Source: Planctomycetaceae bacterium UBA2972
Lineage (GTDB): Bacteria > Planctomycetota > Planctomycetia > Pirellulales > Pirellulaceae
Direction: 5' to 3'
Length of the DNA stretch: 64,000 nt
NCBI GenBank assembly: GCA_002348315.1
Contig: DEAW01000174.1
Location: 34,356-98,355, forward strand
Shown here: positions 1 through 8,326 of the stretch, in pieces
Position numbering within the stretch: the stretch's first letter is position 1
Layout of the letters: the number at the start of each line of letters is the position of its first letter
Program-made: the position numbers and the translations under genes
Notes under the pieces: model-generated
What the model saw: the letters and a program-made list of their open reading frames with translations, nothing else
Database searches by the model: none
What the model was told of the DNA's origin: nothing

Positions 1-913
1 ACATGAAGTGCGGCCGGATCGGCCTTATGCCTGGATGATCGAACCGGAGTGTGATAGCAATGGCATCCTGCAGCAGGTGGTCACTCTATTTTTAACCGGA
101 GCGGAATGTCGATTCCGATGCACGATGTGCGATCTCTGGAAGCACACGCTGGATATACCAACGCCCCCGGGTGCTCTCATCGAGCAAATCAATTTTGCGT
201 TACAGGATTTAGGAATCAATTGGCAGGCTCCTGCGGATTCAGGTACAACCGCGATCAAACTGTACAATAGCAGTAATTTTTTTGATAAGAGAGCTGTGCC
301 ACTGGAAGACTGGATTGAGATTCAGCGTTTGACGAATTATTTCGAAACGGTGATTGTTGAAAATCACCCCGGGCTTTGCGGGAAACGAGTCTATGAATTC
401 CAACATGGGTTAGCGGGGCAACTTGAAATCGCACTCGGATTGGAAACCGTCCATCCGCAAGTGTTACCGTGGCTCAATAAACAAATGACGTTGCCGCAGT
501 ATCGAGCAACGGTGGAAGATTTAGTGGCCCATGATGTACGAGTGCGTACATTCATCCTCGTCAAACCACCTTTTTTAAACGAACAAGAGGGTGTTTTCTG
601 GGCCATGGAATCGATGCGGTTTGCATTCGAATGTGGCGTGGAGTGTTGCTCCATGGTACCTGTCCGTGGCGGAAATGGATTGATGGATCGTTTGCAGCAA
701 GATGGAGATTTCACGCCGCCGACCGTTGCCAGTTTGGAACAGGTGCTTGTGGCTGGACTGGAAATGGGCGTTGGACGAGTCTTTATGGACCTTTGGGATA
801 GTGATCAGTTTTTGGCTCCCGAGTGTTGTAAGCAACAGCGTCTAAGCCGCCTGATGGAAATGAATCAGACTCAGCAAGTACAGCCAGAGGTGCAATGTGA
901 CACCTGTGGCTAA
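1..913 (+). CDS. Radical SAM Fe-S protein (COG1244-like), 5' end cut by window
   Basis: The reading frame is open to the left window edge, so the gene is 5'-truncated; a GTG at 8 is the first possible start inside the window. Three cysteines spaced Cx3Cx2C (CRFRCTMC, residues 34-41 counted from that GTG) are the radical SAM [4Fe-4S] ligands. The following GLETVHPQVLPWLNKQMT and VRTFILVKPPFL stretches resemble the COG1244 family, whose archaeal members include an archaeosine-synthesis radical SAM subunit. Bacterial members have no settled reaction. Two further cysteines sit at the very C-terminus (CDTCG) and could bind a second cluster or metal. The stop overlaps the next gene by 17 bases, so the pair is probably translationally coupled. 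The radical SAM assignment is secure; the substrate is unknown. Confidence 0.85.
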   Translation, partial: HEVRPDRPYAWMIEPECDSNGILQQVVTLFLTGAECRFRCTMCDLWKHTLDIPTPPGALIEQINFALQDLGINWQAPADSGTTAIKLYNSSNFFDKRAVPLEDWIEIQRLTNYFETVIVENHPGLCGKRVYEFQHGLAGQLEIALGLETVHPQVLPWLNKQMTLPQYRATVEDLVAHDVRVRTFILVKPPFLNEQEGVFWAMESMRFAFECGVECCSMVPVRGGNGLMDRLQQDGDFTPPTVASLEQVLVAGLEMGVGRVFMDLWDSDQFLAPECCKQQRLSRLMEMNQTQQVQPEVQCDTCG

Positions 914-2387
914 CGCGAAATCTGTCGTTATCATTGGCGGAGGCTTCAGTGGTTCGCTGCTGGGTGCCATTCTGGTTCGAGCAGGCTTCACGGTGACGAT
1001 TGTTGATCGTGGCCAGCATCCGCGTTTCACCATCGGTGAATCTTCGACGCCTACGGCTGGCTTCATTTTAAAAGCACTGATCCGGAAATATAATCTGCCG
1101 GAACTACTGCCGTTGACGCAGTACGGTCTGTGGAAAGAAACATACCCGCATATCAGTTGTGGTCTGAAGCGAGGATTTAGCTACTTCTTTCATCAACCGG
1201 GAGCTTTACCACAGACCACTGCTGACCATGCTCGGGAATTATTAGTCGCTGCTAGCAGCTCGAATGCCACCTCTGATACACATTGGTATCGTCAGGATGT
1301 CGATGCGTTTCTATTTGATTATGCGGCGGAGAATGGCGTGCGTTGTATTTCTAATGCGGAGATCGCTGATGCGAACTTTGACCACCAACGACAGACGTGG
1401 ACGATCCGTCTAAGCAGTGAGCTGATAATCGATGAAGTTGATTGGGTGATCGATGCTTCCGGAGCCGCGGAAGTCATGAGTCGTTTAACAGGAGAGACAA
1501 CTGCAGATCGATTTGAGTTGACGACGAATACTTCGGCGCAGTTTGGTCACTTTCAAAATGTCCGAGCGTATGACGATTTGTTAACCGGGGCCAAGATGGA
1601 TGTCTCGACATTTCCATTTTCGTCCGATGCTGCTGCTCAACATCATGTGTTTGATTCTCAATGGCTATGGAGCCTGCGATTTGATAACGGGATCACCAGT
1701 CTTGGTCTGGTTTCGAATTTAAATGCGACATCCGAACCGGCAGGCTGGCAAGGAATGCTAGAACGCTATCCGGCAGTACAAGCCATGTTGCGTGAGGCCT
1801 CCCCAGCTATGGCGACTCCACAACTTCTGCAATCCGGTCGTTTACAACGTCTGGCATCGAGTGGCGGTGGCATGGGCTGGGTGGCATTGCCTCATACGAT
1901 CGGGTTTGTCGATCCGTTACACAGTACGGGAATTGCTCATTCTTTAAGTGGTGTTGAGCGAGTCGCGGAAATCCTGATCCGGGATACCGATCCGGTCGGC
2001 CAACTGAAGCAGTACGAAGATGCAGTATTTAACGAATTGCGTATCATCGATATGTTGATTTCCGGCTGTTACAAGCTGATGGCGAGTAAGCGTCATTTTG
2101 AAGCATATAGCATGTTGTATTTCACAGCAGCTCATAATTATGAAACGCAACGAATGGCACTCGAGGTCGATCAAGCACCGCCTGGAATATTCCTATCAGA
2201 TGATGCTCAGATGGTAGATTTGATTGAACAGGGATTTCAATTAGCCTGCTCAGAAGGACGCTCGGGCAAGTTGAGTGAACCGGGATTATTTGAGGCCAGG
2301 ATTCGTGACTTGATAAATCCATTCGATCAAATTGGTTTGTGCAATCCGGCTGTTCATTCCATGTATGGTTATACGGCAATTTTGTAG
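897..2387 (+). CDS. FAD-dependent oxidoreductase, halogenase/monooxygenase-like fold
   Basis: This 496-residue flavoprotein has an N-terminal Rossmann FAD motif (VVIIGGGFSGS, residues 10-20) and ends that first fold with IVDRGQHP. GESSTPTAGF near residue 50 matches the GES-P motif of the FADH2-dependent tryptophan halogenase and geranylgeranyl-reductase-like families, and GFVDPLHSTGIAHSLSG near residue 345 is the second FAD-contact motif. The region where true halogenases have WxWxIP reads WLWSLRF, so halogenation is doubtful and a hydroxylase or reductase is as likely. The GTG start at 897 follows AGAGG at 886-890; a second GTG at 906 is possible. The gene starts inside the upstream radical SAM gene, suggesting the two products act on the same small molecule. 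No signal peptide is visible. Confidence 0.8.
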   Translation: MTPVANAKSVVIIGGGFSGSLLGAILVRAGFTVTIVDRGQHPRFTIGESSTPTAGFILKALIRKYNLPELLPLTQYGLWKETYPHISCGLKRGFSYFFHQPGALPQTTADHARELLVAASSSNATSDTHWYRQDVDAFLFDYAAENGVRCISNAEIADANFDHQRQTWTIRLSSELIIDEVDWVIDASGAAEVMSRLTGETTADRFELTTNTSAQFGHFQNVRAYDDLLTGAKMDVSTFPFSSDAAAQHHVFDSQWLWSLRFDNGITSLGLVSNLNATSEPAGWQGMLERYPAVQAMLREASPAMATPQLLQSGRLQRLASSGGGMGWVALPHTIGFVDPLHSTGIAHSLSGVERVAEILIRDTDPVGQLKQYEDAVFNELRIIDMLISGCYKLMASKRHFEAYSMLYFTAAHNYETQRMALEVDQAPPGIFLSDDAQMVDLIEQGFQLACSEGRSGKLSEPGLFEARIRDLINPFDQIGLCNPAVHSMYGYTAIL

Positions 2388-2441
2388 TCAATTTAGGGGT
2401 GTTGGGGGCAGTTTTAGCGGTGTTTTACAAGAGAATCGCGT

Positions 2442-2471
2442 TTGACCGTCATAAACAGCCTAAATTAGAAT
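2442..2471 (+). promoter_or_regulatory. Possible sigma-70-type promoter for the first secreted cassette
   Basis: TTGACC at 2442-2447 is followed after 18 bases by TAGAAT at 2466-2471, close to the consensus -35 and -10 hexamers. It lies in the 237-base gap before the DUF1549 gene and would leave a 5' leader of about 145 bases. The match is by eye only, and planctomycete promoter consensus is poorly defined. Confidence 0.4.
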
Positions 2472-2624
2472 AGAGTTGTCGTTAAGACAGACCATGGAAG
2501 GTAGTCACACGCAACTCTGAGCCAACTTCACAGCCCACCTTTCGTTGGCAAAATGATATTGATTGGAACAGTGTGTCCACGATTCATCGCATAAGATGAA
2601 ATTGGGATTCGATCAGAGATAGAT

Positions 2625-5474
2625 ATGAGACCATCTAAACCAATTTCCGCAATTATCTTTGGCATCTGCCTGCTTGCCAGTCCGGCCCTTGAGGCTCAGC
2701 AGCCGCTACATCAACGCATTGATGAAGCCGTTACGCAACAGCAGCCAGTCTCGACGCAACTATTGGCAACCGACGCTGAGTTCATGCGTCGGCTCTATCT
2801 GGATTTGCTTGGCACGGTACCGACTTTGGAAGAAGCCAAGACATTTCTAAATGATGAGTCCGCGGATCGTCGCGAGCGGTTAGTTGAGCGATTAATCAAT
2901 GACCCGCGGCTCAATCATCACCTTGCCACGGCATTTGATGTGATGTTGATGGAACGTACAACAGACTCGGCTGTTAAATCTCCACAGTGGCGTCAGTACT
3001 TGTATGAATCGTTTGCAAACAACAAACCTTACAACGTTTTAGTTCGTGAAATTCTGTCGTCCGGCGGTGCTGATCCTGAGACGCGTGTGGCAGCCAAGTT
3101 TTACCTGGATCGCACAGGGGAAACCAATCGCCTGACACGTGATGTAGGTAGGATCTTTTTAGGTCGCGACATGCAGTGTGCTCAATGTCATGATCATCCA
3201 CTAATCGAGACTTACTATCAGGATGACTACTACGGCTTATTTGCTTTTCTAAATCGCAGTCAGCTTTTTACAGACACAGCGAAGAAAGTGTTCTTTGCAG
3301 AAAAGAGCGTCGGTAACGTTAGCTTCAAAAGTGTGTTTACAGAAGAAGCAGGCGAGACCGGTCCTCATCTTCCCGGTGACAATCCAGTGGTGGAGCCTTA
3401 CCTGCAGAAGCTGGAAGAATACAATGTGCGACCTCATGGAAATCGAGTGAGTGAGCCTGTCTTTAGTCGCCGTCAACAGTTGGCTGATTTGGCGACAAAT
3501 GGAAAAAACACTGCCTTTAACAGAAACATAGCCAATCGCTTATGGGGCATGATGAATGGTCGGGCACTCGTGATGCCTGTGGATTTGGATCATCCTGCCA
3601 ACCCGCCATCTAACCCGGCTCTGATGGCTGTGCTGCAGCAATCGATTGTTGACCTGGACTTCGATGTGAAGCAGTTTCTCAAGCAAATCGCATTGTCTAA
3701 AACGTACCAACGCAGCTTTGACTTGGGGTCGGCTTTACTGGCTCCGCCAGCGAATCTGCAGACCCAGATCGATCAGCTGACTCAGCTGCGGAAACAGACA
3801 AACGAAAAGGTATATGAAGCCTTAGATAAATGGGGAGCCAAACTTGCAGAGCTTAAAGCGATGCGGGTACAGCGTGCTGACCTCAGCAAAGCCTACTTTT
3901 CTGCGGATGCAGCCGCCTCAGCTCAGTTAGAAAAGTACCTTGCACAGGATGGAGCATCGTTCGCAGCACAGGCGGCAATTGATAAACAAGTCCCCTTACG
4001 AGATGCGTATTCAGCTGCCCACGCCAGTATCACCAAAGTGTTAGAGAGCTTGCCGGACGATGCGGTTGCTAAAGATGCAGCGGCTAAATTCAAAACAAAG
4101 TTAGATGCGTCTCTCGCAGAAATTAAAAAGCAGACGGATGCGAAGGCCAAAGCAGATGCTCAGGGAGCGAAAGAAAAGGAAGCGATCGCACCATTGCAAA
4201 CAGCATTAGATAAAGCCTGGGAAGCGTGGAAGCCAGCCAAAGAAGAAATCTATGCTTTGGAGATGCAGGAGCAGACGTTACGCAATGAATTTGAACGCTT
4301 GCAGACGTTAGTGGCTGCCTACGAAATTCAGGAATATGAATTTGGCAAGATAAAATCCAATGCAGATTTGCGTATCGAGATGATTGCCGCACGCGAAAGT
4401 GTTAATTCACTGAGTAAAGAGCTGGCAGCAGCGGAGGCCAACGTAGTGGCCATGAAGACAGCCGTCGCTCAGGCACAAACGGAATTAACAGTTGCTGTGA
4501 CAGCGAAACAGGCGGCCGAAACCGGATTGACGAATGCGACTGCTGCTCGCACCAAAAAGTCGGAAGCGATCGAGTTACTTTCCGCTGTGGTTGCTTCGAC
4601 GACGACAGCAACCGCCGTGATTGCTGAAGACGAACAGGTTGTCGCGACGCAAAAGCAATTGGCGTCCAGCCAACAAGCACTGAAAGCTGAATTGGGCGTC
4701 ATTGATCAGCAAGTTCGTCAGGCGACAGAAGATGTTACTGCCAAGACTCAGGTTGCGAATGCGTCGATTGAGAAGAAAGAGGCGATGGTCAATAAATTGG
4801 CGGTGGCAGAAACAGCCTACCAGCAGCTACAAACAACATTATCTACCGCGACTCAAACTTCGATTGATAAGAACAGTCAGTACGACGAATCGACCGAGAA
4901 ACTTTCACGCCAGCTGGTGAATCACTTTGTTGTAAGTGACTTGCGAGCGTTATCGCCAGAACAATTAGCCAATGCCATGATGGAAGCCATTGGCGTGACA
5001 GGCAATACTCGTGCATCAGTGATCGCCGAATTAGACAAATCTAAACCGCTTTCAGATGCCGATAAAAATGATAGTGCTAAGATGATCCAGCGAGAGCGGG
5101 AAATTAGTGAGGGAGTGGAAGCTAAGATTACAGCCATTCGTAAGGACTTTGTCAGCTTGTTTGGTGCCGGAGCCGGTCAGGTTCAGACGGATTTCTTTGC
5201 TACGATTGATCAGGCACTGTACCTCAACAACGGATCAAGAGTTACCGGATGGCTGACATCGAACAGTTATCTGGTAGGTAAATTATTGAAACTTGAAGAC
5301 TCTGCTCAAATAGCAGAGGATTTATATATCAGTGTGTTGTCTCGTAAGCCGAATCAGGCAGAGACCCAGCGAGTCGGGGAATTCCTGGCGAGTGTTGGCG
5401 ACCAGAAGCAACAGGCGTTGCAGGATATGGTTTGGGCATTACTGGCATCCTCCGAGTTCCGGTTTAATCACTAG
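2625..5474 (+). CDS. DUF1549/DUF1553 secreted protein with long coiled-coil insert
   Basis: This 949-residue planctomycete-type protein begins with a signal peptide ending near ALEAQ (residue 25). The DUF1549 (PSCyt2) domain occupies roughly residues 28-235 and contains CAQCHDH (Cys185, Cys188, His189), a c-type heme-like motif that is usual for this domain. A DUF1553 (PSD1) N-terminal part with NRLWGMMNGRALVMPVDLDH follows at about residue 300. DUF1553 is then interrupted by about 450 residues rich in Ala, Glu, Lys and Gln with heptad-like spacing, predicted coiled coil. The DUF1553 end (LYISVLSRKPNQAE, then ASSEFRFNH) returns at the C-terminus. No N-terminal cytochrome domain is present. 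It is followed by DUF1501 and WD40 genes, a common planctomycete grouping. The biochemical role of the family is unknown; a periplasmic oxidative or carbohydrate role is usually guessed. Confidence 0.88.
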   Translation: MRPSKPISAIIFGICLLASPALEAQQPLHQRIDEAVTQQQPVSTQLLATDAEFMRRLYLDLLGTVPTLEEAKTFLNDESADRRERLVERLINDPRLNHHLATAFDVMLMERTTDSAVKSPQWRQYLYESFANNKPYNVLVREILSSGGADPETRVAAKFYLDRTGETNRLTRDVGRIFLGRDMQCAQCHDHPLIETYYQDDYYGLFAFLNRSQLFTDTAKKVFFAEKSVGNVSFKSVFTEEAGETGPHLPGDNPVVEPYLQKLEEYNVRPHGNRVSEPVFSRRQQLADLATNGKNTAFNRNIANRLWGMMNGRALVMPVDLDHPANPPSNPALMAVLQQSIVDLDFDVKQFLKQIALSKTYQRSFDLGSALLAPPANLQTQIDQLTQLRKQTNEKVYEALDKWGAKLAELKAMRVQRADLSKAYFSADAAASAQLEKYLAQDGASFAAQAAIDKQVPLRDAYSAAHASITKVLESLPDDAVAKDAAAKFKTKLDASLAEIKKQTDAKAKADAQGAKEKEAIAPLQTALDKAWEAWKPAKEEIYALEMQEQTLRNEFERLQTLVAAYEIQEYEFGKIKSNADLRIEMIAARESVNSLSKELAAAEANVVAMKTAVAQAQTELTVAVTAKQAAETGLTNATAARTKKSEAIELLSAVVASTTTATAVIAEDEQVVATQKQLASSQQALKAELGVIDQQVRQATEDVTAKTQVANASIEKKEAMVNKLAVAETAYQQLQTTLSTATQTSIDKNSQYDESTEKLSRQLVNHFVVSDLRALSPEQLANAMMEAIGVTGNTRASVIAELDKSKPLSDADKNDSAKMIQREREISEGVEAKITAIRKDFVSLFGAGAGQVQTDFFATIDQALYLNNGSRVTGWLTSNSYLVGKLLKLEDSAQIAEDLYISVLSRKPNQAETQRVGEFLASVGDQKQQALQDMVWALLASSEFRFNH

Positions 5475-5504
5475 GGCTCTGGCATTTTTGAAGGGAAAAC
5501 GAAA

Positions 5505-6800
5505 ATGAAATGTAACTATTCATGTAAATCCGCAGAACATGGCATCGCGCGTCGAGGATTCCTCGGCGGAATGCTGGGGGCTGCAGGTGCAGCTTCTTCC
5601 GTGGTAGGTGGATTAGGTGTATTCTCGGATCCGCTGATTGCCAAAGAACTTTCAAGTCAGCAAAAGCGAGTTGTGGTTTTCAATATGTCCGGTGGTTTGA
5701 GTCAGCTGGAAAGCTGGGATCCCAAGCCAGGTCAGGATACGGGAGGCCCATTTCGTGCGATCCCGACTTCTGTTCCGGGAATCCACGTTTCGGAATTATT
5801 GCCGATCACTGCCAAACAAATGCATCATTTGGCACTAGTTCGAAGTATTAACACGAAAGAAAACGATCATGGTAAAGGCCGGTACATGATGTTCACCGGA
5901 CGCCGCCAGACGCCTGCACAGGAATTCCCGCAAATTGGTTCGGTGATGGCCAAAGCTCTGGAAGCAGATAAGAACGCTTTACCGGGATACATTCAGGTTT
6001 CAACCAGCACGGGCGGTCGGAATAACGATGCGGCCTATCTGGGCCCTGCGTTTGGAAGTATTCGAATTGCCAGTGGTAAGCCGCCTGCTAATTCCGCACG
6101 ACCCACATCGCTTGATGAAAAGCGAGATGTATTGAGAAATGATTTCCGTAAGCTAGCCAACGATGACTTTTCCCTTCGTCGTCGTAGTGCTCAAACGGAA
6201 GCCTACACTCAGAGCTTTGAACAGGCACAGCAATTGATGGCCAAACGTGATGTCTTCGATATTACGAAGGAGCCACAGAAAGATCACGAGCGTTATGGTG
6301 ATCATCAGCTTGGCCAACACACATTGCTCGCACGTCGATTACTCGAAAATGGCGTTACCATGGTTCAGGTTACGCACTCGAATTACGACACGCACAATGA
6401 AAACTTTAATTTCCACTTTGAACAACTTGGTGAATTCGACCGTGCATTCGGAACGTTTGTACAGGATATTGCTGATCGCGGTATGCTCGAAAGCACGTTG
6501 ATTGTTGTCCTTAGTGAATTTGGCCGTACGCCTCGTATCAATCAACGCTATGGACGAGACCACTGGGGATCCTCCTGGTCGATCTGTTTAGGTGGTGCGG
6601 GAATTCAACGCGGAGCAGTGATTGGCTCCACCGGAGATAATGGTGTAGAGGTTACCGACCGCGAAGTGGATCATGGGCACTTGTTCCATACTTATCTGCG
6701 AGCAGTTGGAGTTGACTCCCAGGGTCACTTTAACATTGGTGGTCAGGATATCCCTGTTGCCGATCCGGCTTACGCTCCAATCGAGGAGTTGTTGATCTAA
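5505..6800 (+). CDS. DUF1501 secreted protein
   Basis: This 431-residue DUF1501 protein has the alkaline-phosphatase/sulfatase-like fold of that family. The N-terminus carries a twin-arginine-type export signal (ARRGFLGGMLGAAGAASS, near residues 13-30), suggesting that a folded protein crosses the membrane. Family landmarks are MSGGLSQLESWDPKPG, THSNYDTHNENF and VVLSEFGRTPRIN followed by GRDHWG. Start ATG 5505 is preceded by GAAGGGA. It sits 30 bases after the DUF1549/DUF1553 gene and its stop shares one base with the next start (TAATG), so the three are one operon. The family is regularly paired with DUF1549/DUF1553 in planctomycetes; no reaction has been proven. Its sister copy is at 13538-14974. 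Confidence 0.9.
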   Translation: MKCNYSCKSAEHGIARRGFLGGMLGAAGAASSVVGGLGVFSDPLIAKELSSQQKRVVVFNMSGGLSQLESWDPKPGQDTGGPFRAIPTSVPGIHVSELLPITAKQMHHLALVRSINTKENDHGKGRYMMFTGRRQTPAQEFPQIGSVMAKALEADKNALPGYIQVSTSTGGRNNDAAYLGPAFGSIRIASGKPPANSARPTSLDEKRDVLRNDFRKLANDDFSLRRRSAQTEAYTQSFEQAQQLMAKRDVFDITKEPQKDHERYGDHQLGQHTLLARRLLENGVTMVQVTHSNYDTHNENFNFHFEQLGEFDRAFGTFVQDIADRGMLESTLIVVLSEFGRTPRINQRYGRDHWGSSWSICLGGAGIQRGAVIGSTGDNGVEVTDREVDHGHLFHTYLRAVGVDSQGHFNIGGQDIPVADPAYAPIEELLI

Positions 6801-7822
6801 TGACGTTTCCAGTTGCTAAAACGGATCCCAAGGCCTCTCATCTTTCTAAAACGTTGAAATATGAGAAGCCATTGATCTCATGTCGATTTGATCCGTCCGG
6901 ACGCTACCTGTTTGCTGCGTCACAGGACTTTTCAGTGATCCGCTGGACACTGGAAGACGACTCGATGAAAGTCTTCAAGGCGCACAATTCCTGGGTGCGT
7001 GGACTAGAGTTCTCTCAGGATGGCAAGACCGTTGTTAGCAGTGGCTACGATGATCGTCTCTTCTTTTGGAATGTCGAAGATGATCGAGAGGAACCAAAAC
7101 CGATCCGCGAAATTGTCGCTCACAAAGGCTGGATCCGTGCGATTAGTCGCAGTCCCGACGGGAAGTTGTTGGCATCTGGTGGTAACGATCGGATTGTCAA
7201 AGTTTGGGATATGGATACCGGCAAACTGACAGCTGAATTGGTCGGTCATGAACGCGATGTCTATAGCCTGCTTTGGCATCCCACCGATGGTACTCTGCTC
7301 AGCGGAGACTTGACGGGGCAAATCAAACGTTGGAATGTCGCTGAGGCCAAAGAAGTATCCGCTTATGACGGTAAAGCTCTGCATACCTACAACGGTGGGC
7401 AACAGGTGAGCTATGGCGGGATTCGCGGGATGGCATTGAGTCCGGATAACAAAACCTTATATGCCTGTGGTCTGCATAAAGGGACCAACCCATTGGGTGC
7501 GGTTCAGACTCCTCTAGTGATTTCCTTTGATCTGGAGTCAAAAGAGGCTGGCAAAACATGGTCGATTGAGGGCCTGCAGGCAATTGCCTGGCAACTCTAC
7601 CAGCACGAAGATGGTTATCTAGTCGTCGGAGTTGGCGGTTCAGCAGGAGCCCATCTGGTCTTTATTAATCCATCGGAAGATAAAGATTTCCACCGACTTA
7701 AAGTGAGCGATGTGGCTCGAGAACTGGCAGTTCATCCTGACGGGATTCAAGTCGCACTGGCAAGTTCGAACGGGGCGGCACAGATCTGTCGCTTGGAAGC
7801 AAAGCCGGCAGATGCTAAATAA
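6800..7822 (+). CDS. WD40-repeat beta-propeller protein
   Basis: The 340 residues are made almost entirely of WD40 blades, for example SSGYDDRLFFWNVED, ASGGNDRIVKVWDMDTG and LLSGDLTGQIKRWNV, enough for one seven-bladed propeller. There is no signal peptide or membrane segment, so it appears cytoplasmic although its upstream neighbours are exported. The start codon overlaps the DUF1501 stop by one base, and its own end overlaps the next gene by 11 bases. WD40 proteins are scaffolds, so a partner-binding role is likely. Which partner cannot be read from the sequence. Confidence 0.85.
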   Translation: MTFPVAKTDPKASHLSKTLKYEKPLISCRFDPSGRYLFAASQDFSVIRWTLEDDSMKVFKAHNSWVRGLEFSQDGKTVVSSGYDDRLFFWNVEDDREEPKPIREIVAHKGWIRAISRSPDGKLLASGGNDRIVKVWDMDTGKLTAELVGHERDVYSLLWHPTDGTLLSGDLTGQIKRWNVAEAKEVSAYDGKALHTYNGGQQVSYGGIRGMALSPDNKTLYACGLHKGTNPLGAVQTPLVISFDLESKEAGKTWSIEGLQAIAWQLYQHEDGYLVVGVGGSAGAHLVFINPSEDKDFHRLKVSDVARELAVHPDGIQVALASSNGAAQICRLEAKPADAK

Positions 7823-8267
7823 ACCCCTTGTATCTGCTGTCACTGTGTTGTGCATTAGTCTATTTGCGACACGGGCAGATGCTCAGGTAATTATCCTGCC
7901 GACAGGCTCAGCGACTGCGATTGGCACAACAGTCAACGTCCCGGACGGTGGCTTCGTATTACTGGGTAACGTCCATTACGGTGCCGAAGGAATGATCCAG
8001 CGGGGAATCCCCGGACTCTCACAATTCCCGATTATTGGTGTGGCTCCACTGTTGAATCACCGGGCCATTGGTTCTCAAAAAGGTGAAACGCAGATTTACA
8101 TAGGCGTCCGCATTCACGATTTTGAAAAACTGGACAAAGCGACGTTTTTGAAAGGCCAGCAGATAATGGAAGCCAAACGGGCGGCAGGATTATTGCCCCG
8201 TGAGGAAAAACCGCTTCCCGCCAGATTGCCTTCTGCACTAAAACGTTCATTCTCTTCAGAACGCTAA
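7812..8267 (+). CDS. Small exported protein resembling the C-terminal part of a secretin
   Basis: The frame is open from 7710, but the ATG at 7812 gives a clean signal peptide (LVSAVTVLCISLFATRADAQ) and is preferred; this makes a 151-residue protein overlapping the WD40 gene by 11 bases. After cleavage the sequence has VNVPDGGFVLLGNV (42-55), then GIPGLSQFPIIGVAPLL (65-81) and ETQIYIGVRI (92-101). This order resembles the last strands of the type II/III secretin domain (DG-x-LLGG, VPxLGxIPxLG, LxIxIxPxI). The N-domains and most of the beta-barrel are absent. It may be a remnant, a pilotin-like partner or a separate small family. Signal-peptide confidence is high; the secretin link is tentative. 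Confidence 0.65.
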   Translation: MLNKPLVSAVTVLCISLFATRADAQVIILPTGSATAIGTTVNVPDGGFVLLGNVHYGAEGMIQRGIPGLSQFPIIGVAPLLNHRAIGSQKGETQIYIGVRIHDFEKLDKATFLKGQQIMEAKRAAGLLPREEKPLPARLPSALKRSFSSER

Positions 8268-8298
8268 GTGTTTCCAGCGTAGTGGATGCGTTAAAATT

Positions 8299-8322
8299 GA
8301 AACTCGATACTAAAGGAGTTTC
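8299..8322 (+). promoter_or_regulatory. Hairpin overlapping the ribosome binding site
   Basis: GAAACTC at 8299-8305 and GAGTTTC at 8316-8322 are perfect 7-base complements around a 10-base loop. The strong Shine-Dalgarno AAAGGAG (8312-8318) of the PVC dehydrogenase gene lies partly in the loop and partly in the right arm. Folding would reduce initiation at ATG 8327. This is seen in the sequence; a regulatory role is inferred. Confidence 0.4.
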
Positions 8323-8326
8323 TTAA

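Noticed and set aside
897..2387. Calling the flavoprotein a tryptophan halogenase
   Set aside because: The WxWxIP motif is replaced by WLWSLRF, so only the general FAD-dependent fold is supported.
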